From NCBI GenBank assembly GCA_947589635.1, contig CANQCC010000014.1:1-18820 (forward strand): a stretch of 18,820 nt of DNA, given 5' to 3'. The notes under the pieces are model-generated. The model was given only the letters and a program-made list of their open reading frames with translations. It was not told where the DNA came from and did not search any database. The position numbers and the translations under genes were made by a program. Numbering within the stretch: position 1 is the first letter of the stretch; each line of letters starts with the position of its first letter. The stretch comes from an uncultured Clostridia bacterium. GTDB taxonomy: Bacteria; Bacillota; Clostridia; Christensenellales; CAG-917. Positions 1-7,603 of this stretch are shown in pieces.

Positions 1-81
1 CGCGGAGCTCTTGATACTGCAGGCGTTGCAAAGCGCGGGCAGGCAAGGTCCAAGTATGGCGCGAAGCGTCCCAAAAAATAA
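1..81 (+). CDS. rpsL: 30S ribosomal protein S12, 3' end only
   Basis: Only the last 26 codons and the TAA stop are in the window; the gene begins upstream. The tail reads RGALDTAGVAKRGQARSKYG followed by AKRPKK, which is the conserved C-terminus of S12. S12 sits at the decoding centre of the small subunit and takes part in tRNA selection; the streptomycin-resistance positions lie further N-terminal and cannot be examined here. The gene is followed after 38 bases by rpsG, the usual str-operon order. Confidence 0.95.
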   Translation, partial: RGALDTAGVAKRGQARSKYGAKRPKK

Positions 82-119
82 TTTTCGAATGTTATCTAAA
101 AATCTTTAGGAGGTAATTT

Positions 120-590
120 ATGCCAAGAAGAAGCGATGTGCCCAAGAGAGACGTTCTGCCCGATCCCGTATATGGCAGCAAGGTCGTCACAAAACTTATC
201 AATCAGGTTATGCTTGACGGCAAAAAGGGAACGGCGCAAGCGATCGTCTACGGGGCTTTCGATATTGCATCAGCAAAGTTGGGTCAAAGCCCGATGGATA
301 TATTCAACAAAGCGCTTGAAAACGCAATGCCAATGCTTGAAGTCAAAGCAAGGCGCGTAGGCGGCTCCACATATCAGGTTCCTATGGAGATCCGTCCCGA
401 ACGCAGACAGACTCTCGCCATAAGATGGCTGGTGTCCTTTGCGAGGAAGAGGGGCGAAAAGACCATGGACGCAAGACTTGCGGGCGAGCTTATGGACGCT
501 TTCAACATGACGGGTGGCGCAGTGAGAAGAAAAGAAGAGATGCACCGCGCGGCAGAGGCCAACAAAGCGTTTGCGCACTACAGGTGGTAA
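120..590 (+). CDS. rpsG: 30S ribosomal protein S7
   Basis: The product is 156 residues, the normal length for S7. It starts MPRRSDVPKRDVLPDP and contains the conserved KARRVGGSTYQVPMEI segment (about residues 76-91) and a C-terminal EMHRAAEANKAFAHYRW tail. S7 is a primary binder of the 3' major domain of 16S rRNA and lines the E site. The ATG at 120 is preceded by AGGAGGT at 109-115. It lies between rpsL and fusA; only three bases separate its stop from the fusA start, so the two are probably translated in a coupled way. Confidence 0.97.
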   Translation: MPRRSDVPKRDVLPDPVYGSKVVTKLINQVMLDGKKGTAQAIVYGAFDIASAKLGQSPMDIFNKALENAMPMLEVKARRVGGSTYQVPMEIRPERRQTLAIRWLVSFARKRGEKTMDARLAGELMDAFNMTGGAVRRKEEMHRAAEANKAFAHYRW

Positions 591-593
591 ACT

Positions 594-2672
594 ATGGCAA
601 GAAAGTATGCTCTTGAGAAGGTGCGTAATATCGGCATCATGGCACACATCGACGCCGGCAAAACCACCACTACCGAGCGAATCTTATATTACACGGGCGT
701 CAATCATAAGCTTGGAGAAACTCACGATGGATCCGCTACCATGGACTATATGGAGCAGGAGCGCGAAAGAGGCATCACTATAACCTCTGCCGCAACCACC
801 GCCATATGGAAAGAGCATCAGATCAACATCATCGACACCCCCGGCCACGTCGATTTTACCGTCGAGGTCGAAAGAAGCCTCAGAGTGCTTGACGGAGCCG
901 TCGCGGTATTCTGCGCGAAGGGCGGCGTGGAGCCTCAGTCCGAAAACGTGTGGCGTCAGGCGGACACGTACAAAGTCCCCAGAATAGCCTTCGTCAACAA
1001 GATGGACATCAACGGCGCAAACTTTTTCGGCGCCGTGGAGATGATGAAGGAGAGGCTGGGCGCAAACGCGGTCCCCATCGCGCTCCCCATCGGCAAAGAG
1101 AGCGACTTCGAGGGCGTGATAAGCCTTATCGACATGCAGGCGTACTATTACGACCAGGCGGATAAGGGCGTGACGTTCGTCAAAAAGCCCATCCCCGAAG
1201 CGTATGTCGCCGAGGCGCGCGAATACAGAATGAAGTTGCTTGAGGCGGCGGCGGACTTCGATGAGGACATCTTTGAAAAACTCATCGCCGAAGACTACGA
1301 CAGCGTCGACGAAAAGCAGCTTAAGGCGGCCATCAGAAAGGGCACGATAGAGATGAAATTGAATCCCGTGCTCTGCGGAAGTTCCTACAAAAACACGGGC
1401 GTACAGCTCATGTTGGACGCGGTGGTCGACTATCTGCCGGCGCCTACGGACGTGGCGAGCATAGAGGGCATAAACCCCAAGACGGAGCAGCCCGAACTTC
1501 GCCACCCCGGCGAGAACGAGCCCTTCAGCGCGCTGGTGTTCAAAATATTGACGGATGAGTTTGTCGGCAAGCTGTCATTTGTCAGGATATATTCCGGCAC
1601 CGTAAAGGTGGGCAGCGTCGTCTACAACACCGTCAAGGGCGAAAACGAGCGCATAAGCCGCCTGCTCAGGATGAACGCGGACAACCGTGAGGACATCGAG
1701 GAGGCGTACGCGGGCGACATCGTCGCGATAATCGGCCTCAAAAAGAGCACGACGGGCGACACACTGTCGGACAAGTCAAGGCAGATCGTGCTTGAAAACA
1801 TGGTCTTCCCGGACCCGGTCATCAAGGTCGCGATAGAACCCAAGTCCAAGGCCTCGCAGGAGAGGATGGCGACCGCCATTCAAAAACTGCAGGAAGAGGA
1901 CCCCACCTTCAAGGCGTACACGGATAAGGAGACGGGGCAAACCATAATCGCCGGCATGGGCGAGCTTCACCTCGACATCATCGTCGACAGAATGATGCGC
2001 GAATTCAAGGTCGAGGCCAACATAGGCAAGCCGCAGGTCAGCTATCGCGAGACAATCACCAAACCCGTAAGAAACGTCGAAGGCAAATTTGTGCGTCAAT
2101 CTGGCGGCCATGGGCAATACGGCAGGATAATCATCGATCTGGAGCCGTATCCCGAAGGCGGCATGGAGGTTGAAAACGTCATCGTCGGCGGCGCGGTCTC
2201 AAAGGAGTTCGCGGCGGCGGCGTGGGAAGGCATCAAGGAGGCGGCGCAAAGCGGTCCCATCGCGGGCTATGAGTGCGTGGACTTCAAGGTGATCTTAAAA
2301 GACGGCAGCATGCACGAAGTGGACAGCTCCGAGATGGCGTTCAAGATCGCGGGATCCCTCGCTTTCAAAGAGGCGGCGGCAATGGCGGCGCCTACGCTGT
2401 TGGAGCCGATAATGAAGGTGGAAGTCATCACGCCGGACGACTATCTGGGCGACGTGATGGGAAATCTTACGACGAGGCGCGGGCAGGTCAGAGGTATCGA
2501 GACGCGCTCGGGCGCGCAAGCCGTGGACGCGGACGTCCCGCTTTCGGAGATGTTTGGGTATGCGACAAGTTTGCGCAGCATAACGCAGGGCAGAGCAAGC
2601 TTCACAATGTTGTTCGACCACTACGACGTGGTGCCCAAATCGGTTGCCGAAAAACTTATCGGCAAAAAATAA
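594..2672 (+). CDS. fusA: Translation elongation factor G
   Basis: This 692-residue GTPase drives translocation of tRNA and mRNA on the ribosome and helps recycle ribosomes. The P-loop is AHIDAGKTTTTE (residues 17-28), the switch I segment ends in ERERGITITSA (56-66), switch II is DTPGHVDF (81-88), and the NKMD specificity motif is near residue 135. Domain III carries the GMGELHLDIIVDRM signature. Length and architecture are those of canonical EF-G, not of the tetracycline-resistance paralogues. The likely ribosome binding site (AGGTGG near 581) lies inside the end of rpsG, fitting tight coupling. Confidence 0.97.
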   Translation: MARKYALEKVRNIGIMAHIDAGKTTTTERILYYTGVNHKLGETHDGSATMDYMEQERERGITITSAATTAIWKEHQINIIDTPGHVDFTVEVERSLRVLDGAVAVFCAKGGVEPQSENVWRQADTYKVPRIAFVNKMDINGANFFGAVEMMKERLGANAVPIALPIGKESDFEGVISLIDMQAYYYDQADKGVTFVKKPIPEAYVAEAREYRMKLLEAAADFDEDIFEKLIAEDYDSVDEKQLKAAIRKGTIEMKLNPVLCGSSYKNTGVQLMLDAVVDYLPAPTDVASIEGINPKTEQPELRHPGENEPFSALVFKILTDEFVGKLSFVRIYSGTVKVGSVVYNTVKGENERISRLLRMNADNREDIEEAYAGDIVAIIGLKKSTTGDTLSDKSRQIVLENMVFPDPVIKVAIEPKSKASQERMATAIQKLQEEDPTFKAYTDKETGQTIIAGMGELHLDIIVDRMMREFKVEANIGKPQVSYRETITKPVRNVEGKFVRQSGGHGQYGRIIIDLEPYPEGGMEVENVIVGGAVSKEFAAAAWEGIKEAAQSGPIAGYECVDFKVILKDGSMHEVDSSEMAFKIAGSLAFKEAAAMAAPTLLEPIMKVEVITPDDYLGDVMGNLTTRRGQVRGIETRSGAQAVDADVPLSEMFGYATSLRSITQGRASFTMLFDHYDVVPKSVAEKLIGKK

Positions 2673-2768
2673 TGTCCGATCGACGCTTATTATATTGTAA
2701 TTATATATAATAAACGTCTTTAGGAAATATATCAAAAAAAGCCAAAAAAATCTATTGGAGGAATTCTT

Positions 2769-3974
2769 ATGGCAAAAGCGAAATTTGAAAGAACAAAGCC
2801 GCACGTTAACATCGGTACTATCGGCCACGTTGACCACGGCAAGACCACGCTCACCGCTGCTATCACCATGTACAGCGCGCATCAGGGCAAGGCTCAAGTC
2901 ATGAAGTATGACGAAATCGACAAGGCGCCCGAAGAGAAAGCAAGAGGCATCACGATCAACACCGCGCACGTCGAGTACGAGACAGACAAGCGTCACTATG
3001 CGCACGTTGACTGCCCCGGCCACGCCGACTATGTCAAGAACATGATCACCGGCGCAGCGCAGATGGACGGCGCGATCCTCGTCGTCGCAGCTTCCGACGG
3101 ACCCATGCCTCAGACCCGTGAGCACATCCTGCTTGCACGTCAGGTTGGCGTTCCCTACATCCTCGTCTACCTCAACAAGTGCGACCAGGTCGACGACGAA
3201 GAGCTGCTTGAGCTTGTCGAGATGGAAGTTCGCGAACTCCTCACCGAGTACGGCTTCCCCGGAGACGACACCCCCATCATCCGCGGTTCCGCTCTCAACG
3301 CGATGAACGCAGGTCTTGCGGGCAAGTGGGACGATCCCGCTCTCAACTCCATCAAGGAGCTGCTTGACGCAGTTGACAGCTACATTCCCGATCCTCAGCG
3401 CGACACCGACAAGCCCTTCCTTATGCCTGTTGAAGACGTGTTCACGATCACCGGCCGCGGCACCGTGGCAACCGGCAGAGTTGAGCGCGGTATGCTCAAG
3501 ATGGGCGACAAGGTCGAAATCGTCGGCCTCAGCACCGAGAAGAAAGAGACGACGGTCACCGGTATCGAAATGTTCCGCAAACTGCTTGACTATGCAGAGG
3601 GCGGCGACAACATCGGCGCACTGCTCCGTGGCATCCAGAGAAACGAGATCGAGCGCGGCCAGGTGCTTGCAAAGCCCGGCACGATCCATCCTCACACCCA
3701 CTTCACGTCTCAGGTTTACGTCCTGACCAAGGAAGAGGGCGGCCGCCACACCCCGTTCTTCGACGGATATCGTCCTCAGTTCTACTTCAGGACCACGGAC
3801 GTCACGGGTTCCATCAAGCTGCCTCAGGGCGTTGAAATGGTCATGCCCGGCGACCACATCGACATGGAGATCACCCTTATCACCCCGATCGCTATCGAGG
3901 AAGGACTGCGCTTCGCTATCCGCGAGGGCGGCAGAACGGTCGGCTCCGGCGTCGTTGCCAAGATTATCGAATAA
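2769..3974 (+). CDS. tuf: Translation elongation factor Tu
   Basis: The 401-residue GTPase delivers aminoacyl-tRNA to the ribosomal A site. Visible motifs are the P-loop GHVDHGKTT (residues 19-27), RGITINTAHVEYET in the effector loop, DCPGHADYVKNM in switch II, and NKCD in the G4 position. Domains II and III follow with TGRGTVATGRVERG and the C-terminal EGGRTVGSGVVAKIIE. TTGGAGG ends at 2761, seven bases before the ATG. The 96-base gap after fusA is AT-rich and holds a perfect TATAAT at 2706-2711 but no convincing -35 box, so a separate tuf promoter is possible but not shown. This is the only tuf copy in the window. Confidence 0.97.
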   Translation: MAKAKFERTKPHVNIGTIGHVDHGKTTLTAAITMYSAHQGKAQVMKYDEIDKAPEEKARGITINTAHVEYETDKRHYAHVDCPGHADYVKNMITGAAQMDGAILVVAASDGPMPQTREHILLARQVGVPYILVYLNKCDQVDDEELLELVEMEVRELLTEYGFPGDDTPIIRGSALNAMNAGLAGKWDDPALNSIKELLDAVDSYIPDPQRDTDKPFLMPVEDVFTITGRGTVATGRVERGMLKMGDKVEIVGLSTEKKETTVTGIEMFRKLLDYAEGGDNIGALLRGIQRNEIERGQVLAKPGTIHPHTHFTSQVYVLTKEEGGRHTPFFDGYRPQFYFRTTDVTGSIKLPQGVEMVMPGDHIDMEITLITPIAIEEGLRFAIREGGRTVGSGVVAKIIE

Positions 3975-3976
3975 GC

Positions 3977-4004
3977 TTGTTCTTTCAATTATATAGACTA
4001 TACT
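3977..4004 (+). promoter_or_regulatory. Weak candidate promoter between tuf and rpmG
   Basis: TTGTTC at 3977-3982 and TATACT at 3999-4004 are separated by 16 bases. The -10 matches the SigA consensus in five of six positions; the -35 is poor. Transcription would start near 4011, inside the left arm of the hairpin that follows. It is offered only because the rpmG-secE-nusG genes often form their own transcription unit. Confidence 0.3.
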
Positions 4005-4033
4005 CTGCACGGCAGAAAACATCTGCCGTGCGG
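4005..4033 (+). terminator. Strong hairpin after tuf, with no clear T-tract
   Basis: GCACGGCAGA (4007-4016) pairs perfectly with TCTGCCGTGC (4022-4031) around the loop AAACA. The stem extends two more pairs, one of them G-T, to 4005 and 4033. The downstream bases are AGCGTCTCGTATTG, so the run of T expected of an intrinsic terminator is missing. It could be a partial terminator, an RNase processing site or a 3'-end stabiliser between the str genes and rpmG-secE. Confidence 0.5.
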
Positions 4034-4068
4034 AGCGTCTCGTATTGATTGAGCAAAAGGAGGACAGT

Positions 4069-4233
4069 ATGGCTCAGAAAGGAGCAAGAGTCAAGATTGT
4101 ACTCGCCTGCACGGAGTGCAAACAGCGCAATTACAATCTGTCGAAAAACAAGCAGAAGCATCCTGATAGGATAGAGCTTAAAAAGTATTGCAGATTCTGC
4201 AAAAAGCATACCCTGCACAGAGAAACAAAGTAA
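4069..4233 (+). CDS. rpmG: 50S ribosomal protein L33 (zinc-binding form)
   Basis: The 54-residue product has two CxxC pairs, LACTECKQ and YCRFCKKH, that form the zinc ribbon of the C+ type of L33. An in-frame ATG eight codons upstream would add MIEQKEDS. The start at 4069 is preferred because AAGGAGG at 4057-4063 sits five bases before it and MAQKGARVKI is the normal L33 start. L33 binds 23S rRNA near the E site. Next to secE and nusG, this is the standard Firmicute arrangement. Confidence 0.95.
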   Translation: MAQKGARVKIVLACTECKQRNYNLSKNKQKHPDRIELKKYCRFCKKHTLHRETK

Positions 4234-4256
4234 GCAAATTTTAGGAAGGTGTTATT

Positions 4257-4637
4257 ATGGCAAAGAAAAAGCCTGAAACCGATACCTCGACCGTTACGAC
4301 TCAGCCCGCAGCTCAGCCCGAGACTACGACTCAACCCCAGAAGGCGGCTGTCAACGTAGACTCCGAGAAAGCGGCGCCCAAAGCCAAAAAGAACGCGAAA
4401 AAGACCTCCGACAAGCCCAACATCTTCAAGAGGATGTGGAAGGGCATAAAGGGTATTTTTTCCGAACTTAAAAAGGTCACGTGGCCAAAGGGAAAGGAAG
4501 TCGGCTCCAACACGGCAGTTGTGCTTGTCGTCGTGGTGCTGTTCTTTGTGGTTCTCTTTATAATAGACTATGTGCTTACGGGATTGCTTGGAGTGATAAC
4601 GACGGATACGCACACGTGGACGCATCTTTGGAACTAA
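4257..4637 (+). CDS. secE: Preprotein translocase subunit SecE
   Basis: This is a 126-residue, single-spanning SecE, longer than the roughly 60-residue minimal form of many Firmicutes. Residues 1-58 are an extended hydrophilic arm rich in Ala, Thr, Pro, Gln and Lys, which looks disordered. The conserved part starts around NIFKRMWKGIKGIFSELKKV with the amphipathic helix and the TWP hinge, followed by a very hydrophobic segment (about residues 86-110) that crosses the membrane. SecE clamps the two halves of SecY in the translocon. AGGAAGGTG precedes the ATG. It lies between rpmG and nusG, as in most bacteria. Confidence 0.93.
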   Translation: MAKKKPETDTSTVTTQPAAQPETTTQPQKAAVNVDSEKAAPKAKKNAKKTSDKPNIFKRMWKGIKGIFSELKKVTWPKGKEVGSNTAVVLVVVVLFFVVLFIIDYVLTGLLGVITTDTHTWTHLWN

Positions 4638-4646
4638 GGAGGCTGT

Positions 4647-5186
4647 ATGGCAAATCAAGATCAGACCAAAGAACAGCCGAAGTGGTATGTGATCCATACG
4701 TATTCGGGATATGAGACCGCTGTTGAAAAAGACCTGAAAAACATGGTCGACAACAACGACCTTCACGACTACATCTTCGACATCAAAGTCCCCGTTGAGG
4801 ACGACATCGTCGAAAGAAACGGCAAGAAGAAGGTCATACAGCGCAAGAAATTTCCAAGCTATGCCTTTATCAAGATGATCTACACCAACCACATCTGGTT
4901 TATGGTGACGAGGACGCGCGGCGTGACAAGTTTCGTCGGTTCCGCAGGTCGTCCCATCCCGTTGACGGATGAGGAGATAAGGCGCATAGGGCTGGAGCAG
5001 ATCTCCATAGAGGACTTCGACATCAAACCCGGCGATAACGTCAAAGTTATCAACGGCGCTCTCGAAGGCTTCATAGGCGTTGTGGATTCCATCAACGTCG
5101 AGCAACAAAAGGTCAAGGTTATCGTCGCATTGTTCGGTCGCGAGACCCCCGTGGATCTGGACTTTGCGCAAGTTGAAAAACTCTGA
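4647..5186 (+). CDS. nusG: Transcription termination/antitermination factor NusG
   Basis: The 179-residue protein has the NGN domain, beginning with KWYVIHTYSGYE (residues 11-22) and containing PSYAFIKM, and a C-terminal KOW domain around PGDNVKVINGALEGFIGVV. NusG binds the RNA polymerase clamp, modulates pausing and elongation, and links polymerase to Rho or ribosomal S10. AAGGAGG (4636-4642) overlaps the secE stop codon, so secE and nusG are translationally linked. The length is typical, with no insertion domain. Confidence 0.96.
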   Translation: MANQDQTKEQPKWYVIHTYSGYETAVEKDLKNMVDNNDLHDYIFDIKVPVEDDIVERNGKKKVIQRKKFPSYAFIKMIYTNHIWFMVTRTRGVTSFVGSAGRPIPLTDEEIRRIGLEQISIEDFDIKPGDNVKVINGALEGFIGVVDSINVEQQKVKVIVALFGRETPVDLDFAQVEKL

Positions 5187-5204
5187 GAGGAGTTGTCGCG
5201 GATC

Positions 5205-5298
5205 ATTCCGCAGGGGTTTTACCCCAAAGCGCTTATGCGCGTCAAGTGGGAGGCGGCAAATCTTTAATACCGTCGAAGGACCACATTAGTCAGGAGGA
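5205..5298 (+). promoter_or_regulatory. Candidate rplK leader (L1-type autoregulatory RNA)
   Basis: The 115-base gap between nusG and rplK is structured. GGGGT/ACCCC (5213-5217 with 5221-5225) and GCGC/GCGC (5229-5232 with 5237-5240) are small hairpins. GTGG (5246-5249) can pair with CCAC (5281-5284), enclosing CGG (5254-5256) with CCG (5270-5272), separated by an asymmetric internal loop. L1 is known to repress rplK-rplA mRNAs by binding a site near the rplK start that mimics its 23S site, and the position just before the ribosome binding site fits. The pairing is read by eye and assignment to L1 is inference. Confidence 0.4.
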
Positions 5299-5301
5299 TA
5301 T

Positions 5302-5727
5302 ATGGCTAAGAAAATCACAGCAGTTGTAAAATTGCAATTGCCCGCAGGCAAAGCGACCCCGGGACCTCCCGTCGGTTCTACGCTTGGACCTCACGGCATC
5401 AACATTTTGGGTTTCACTAAGGAGTTCAACGAAAAGACAAGCAAGGACGCAGGTCTGATAATCCCCGTCATCATCACGATTTATCAGGATCACTCCTTCA
5501 CGTTTGTGCTCAAGACTCCTCCGGCGCCCGTACTCATCAAGAAGGCGGTCGGCATAGAGAGCGGTTCTGCAGTTCCCAACAAGACTAAGGTGGCAAAGCT
5601 CACCAAGGATCAATTGAGAGCTATTGCGGAGCAAAAAATGCCTGACCTCAACGCTGCCAACATAGACACCGCTATGAGTATGATCGCGGGCACGGCGCGC
5701 TCAATGGGCGTCACCGTCGAAGAATAA
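5302..5727 (+). CDS. rplK: 50S ribosomal protein L11
   Basis: The 141-residue protein starts MAKKITAVVKLQLPAGKATP, contains PPVGSTLGPHGINILGFTKEFN (shared with all bacterial L11), and ends with TARSMGVTVEE. The N-terminal domain binds thiostrepton-type antibiotics and the C-terminal domain binds the GTPase-associated 23S rRNA. AGGAGG at 5292-5297 precedes the ATG. It is followed after 11 bases by rplA, which makes the standard L11-L1 gene pair. Confidence 0.97.
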   Translation: MAKKITAVVKLQLPAGKATPGPPVGSTLGPHGINILGFTKEFNEKTSKDAGLIIPVIITIYQDHSFTFVLKTPPAPVLIKKAVGIESGSAVPNKTKVAKLTKDQLRAIAEQKMPDLNAANIDTAMSMIAGTARSMGVTVEE

Positions 5728-5738
5728 GGAGGACAGCT

Positions 5739-6431
5739 ATGAAACACGGAAAAAATTATATTGATTCGAAAAAGCTCATCGACAAGACAAAGCAGTACGA
5801 GGGCCCCGAGGCGATAGCGCTCGCAGTCCAGACGGCAAAGTCCAAATTCGATGAAACGATAGAGCTTCACGTCAAGTTGGGTATCGATCCCCGCCACGCA
5901 GACCAGCAGGTCAGAGGCGTCGTCGTCCTTCCCAACGGCACAGGTAAGACGGTGCGCGTGCTTGCCATCTGCAAGGGCGCAAAGGCGGACGAGGCTCAGG
6001 CCGCAGGCGCGGATTATGTCGGCGGCGACGAGATGGTGCAAAAGATCCAGCAAGAAAATTGGTTTGACTATGACGTTATTGTCACGACTCCCGACATGAT
6101 GGGCGTTGTTGGACGTCTTGGCAAACTGCTCGGACCTAAGGGCCTCATGCCTAACCCCAAGTCTGGCACGGTCACGATGGATATCACTCGCGCAATACAC
6201 GACATCAAAGCCGGTAAAGTCGAGTACAGAGTGGACAAGCAGGCCATCTGCCACGTTCCCTTCGGAAAGGCGTCCTTCGGCGTTGAAAAGCTCACCGAGA
6301 ACTACAACACCATCATGGACGCGTTGCTCAAGGCGAAGCCGGCGGCGGCAAAGGGCGTGTATTTCCGCTCCATCTACATTGCGTCGACGATGGGCCCCGG
6401 CATCAAGGTGGTCTACAAGGTCAATGCGTAA
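5739..6431 (+). CDS. rplA: 50S ribosomal protein L1
   Basis: The 230-residue product has the L1 features KLGIDPRHADQQVRGVVVLP (about residues 46-65), the segment GRLGKLLGPKGLMPNPKSGTV near residues 124-144, and the C-terminal GPGIKVVYKV. L1 forms the mobile stalk next to the E site and is also the translational repressor of its own operon. AAGGAGG at 5726-5732 overlaps the rplK stop, so expression of the pair is tightly linked. The stop is followed at once by the promoter and leader of rplJ. Confidence 0.97.
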   Translation: MKHGKNYIDSKKLIDKTKQYEGPEAIALAVQTAKSKFDETIELHVKLGIDPRHADQQVRGVVVLPNGTGKTVRVLAICKGAKADEAQAAGADYVGGDEMVQKIQQENWFDYDVIVTTPDMMGVVGRLGKLLGPKGLMPNPKSGTVTMDITRAIHDIKAGKVEYRVDKQAICHVPFGKASFGVEKLTENYNTIMDALLKAKPAAAKGVYFRSIYIASTMGPGIKVVYKVNA

Positions 6432-6469
6432 CAAATTGGCGACGGATCTCGATTTTCTTGCAAAATCGT

Positions 6470-6498
6470 TTGACAAAGCCGATCGATTTTAGTATCAT
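6470..6498 (+). promoter_or_regulatory. SigA-type promoter for rplJ-rplL
   Basis: A perfect TTGACA (6470-6475) is followed after 17 bases by TATCAT (6493-6498). Transcription would start near 6505, just at the 5' edge of the L10 leader. It lies in the gap after rplA, so rplJ-rplL can be transcribed separately from the upstream block. Confidence 0.8.
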
Positions 6499-6502
6499 TA
6501 TA

Positions 6503-6633
6503 GTCCGAAAGTGTTTAGCGTACCTGAGACAGCAAGTGGCATTATGCCGTAAACGAAAGTGCTTGCCGAGGACAAAAGCATTTATACTTGAAGTATTTTG
6601 CGTCGTCCTCGCTCGGGTCGACGCAAATTTTAA
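6503..6633 (+). promoter_or_regulatory. L10 ribosomal-protein leader with attenuator
   Basis: This is the L10-binding leader found before rplJ-rplL in many Firmicutes. CCT (6523-6525), the internal loop GAGACA and GCAAG (6532-6536) pair with CTTGC (6562-6566), CG and AGG (6569-6571). This gives the kink-turn-like element with GAGACA facing CG that L10(L12) complexes bind. GGC/GCC (6538-6540 with 6546-6548) closes a small hairpin above it. Downstream, CGAGGAC (6567-6573) is complementary to GTCCTCG (6605-6611), which would form an antiterminator excluding both the L10 site helix and the terminator stem. Excess L10 should therefore favour termination. Confidence 0.85.
6598..6632 (+). terminator. 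Attenuator terminator in the rplJ leader
   Basis: TTGCGTCG (6598-6605) pairs with CGACGCAA (6619-6626), and the transcript then reads ATTTTAA. The stem is short with a partly paired loop, and the T run is only four bases, so it is probably a leaky, regulated terminator. Its left arm overlaps the GTCCTCG segment that can pair with the upstream leader. Confidence 0.65.
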
Positions 6634-6651
6634 TATGAACAGGAGGTTAAG

Positions 6652-7152
6652 ATGAATCAGCAAGTCCTCGAAGCCAAAAAGCAACAGGTCGCCGAGATCA
6701 AGGACAAGATCCAAAATGCTAAGGGCATTGTCCTGCTTGACTATATGGGTCTGACCGTTGCTCAGGATACGGCTTTCCGCAAGGAGCTTCGCGATAACGG
6801 CATCGACTACGCCGTTTTGAAGAACAGACTTGTCAAGATCGCGTTCAACGACCTTGGATACACTCAGTTTGACGAAGCGCTTAACGGACCTACGGCCGTG
6901 GCATTCTCCGCTCAGGACGAAGTCGCCCCCGCAAAATTCATTTTGAAGAACATCAAAGCTCTCAACAAGATGAAGATCAAGTGCGGCATGGTCGACAAAG
7001 CCTATGTGGATGAAAACGGAGTGAAGCAATTGGCGGACGTCCCGTCAAAGGACATCTTGCTTGCGCGCTTGGTCGGCAGCATCGCGTCGCCCATCAGCAA
7101 ACTTGCAATTTGCCTGAACAAGATTGCGGAACAAAAGGCAGAGCAAGCCTAA
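6652..7152 (+). CDS. rplJ: 50S ribosomal protein L10
   Basis: The 166-residue protein begins MNQQVLEAKKQQVAEIKDKI and has the L10 core GIVLLDYMGLTVAQDTAFRK, then VLKNRLVKIAF and GPTAVAFS. The C-terminal helix (about residues 135-166) is the platform for L7/L12 dimers. L10 anchors the stalk to the GTPase-associated centre and, with L7/L12, binds its own mRNA leader. AGGAGG at 6641-6646 precedes the ATG. Confidence 0.96.
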   Translation: MNQQVLEAKKQQVAEIKDKIQNAKGIVLLDYMGLTVAQDTAFRKELRDNGIDYAVLKNRLVKIAFNDLGYTQFDEALNGPTAVAFSAQDEVAPAKFILKNIKALNKMKIKCGMVDKAYVDENGVKQLADVPSKDILLARLVGSIASPISKLAICLNKIAEQKAEQA

Positions 7153-7210
7153 AAGTTGCTTAAACGGCAAAGCCGAAAAATAAAAAATAATAAAAACGGA
7201 GAATACAAAA

Positions 7211-7588
7211 ATGATCGATATTGAAAAATTTATCGCAGAAATCGAGCAACTTACAGTGCTTGAACTCAACCAAGTCGTCAAAGCACTCGAAGAGAAATTC
7301 GGCGTGAGCGCAGCGGCTCCCGTCGCAGTCGCAGGCGGCGCAGCTCAGGCTGCAGCAGCTCCCGCAGAGGAAGAGAAGACCGAGTTTGACGTCGTCCTCA
7401 AGGACGTCGGCGCAAGCAAAGTCCCCGTCATCAAGGTCGTCAGAGAGGCAACGGGCCTTGGTCTTGTGGACGCAAAGAAACTTGTCGACGAAGCCCCCAA
7501 GACCATCAAGGAAGGTCTCCCCAAGGAAGAGGCGGAAGCTCTCGTCGCCAAATTCAAAGAGGTCGGCGCAACTGCGGAACTCAAGTAA
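7211..7588 (+). CDS. rplL: 50S ribosomal protein L7/L12
   Basis: The 125-residue protein has an N-terminal dimerisation helix (IEKFIAEIEQLTVLELNQVV), an Ala-rich hinge (about residues 36-54), and the C-terminal factor-binding domain with EKTEFDVVLKDVGASKVPVI, KVVREATGLGLVDAKKLVDE and a final FKEVGATAELK. It recruits translation GTPases such as the EF-G and EF-Tu encoded upstream. The ribosome binding site is modest (ACGGAG near 7196). It is the last gene of the translation block; rpoB, its usual follower, is absent here. Confidence 0.97.
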   Translation: MIDIEKFIAEIEQLTVLELNQVVKALEEKFGVSAAAPVAVAGGAAQAAAAPAEEEKTEFDVVLKDVGASKVPVIKVVREATGLGLVDAKKLVDEAPKTIKEGLPKEEAEALVAKFKEVGATAELK

Positions 7589-7603
7589 TTTCACAAACAT
7601 CGC

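Noticed and set aside
2687..2711. Promoter for tuf in the fusA-tuf gap
   Set aside because: TATAAT at 2706-2711 is perfect, but no -35 hexamer sits at 15-19 bases. The AT-rich gap makes an isolated TATAAT unsurprising.
2295..4022. Long open frame on the minus strand opposite fusA and tuf
   Set aside because: It is antisense to two unmistakable essential genes and crosses their junction. It has no ribosome binding site or recognisable motif; biased third-codon positions keep the opposite frame open.
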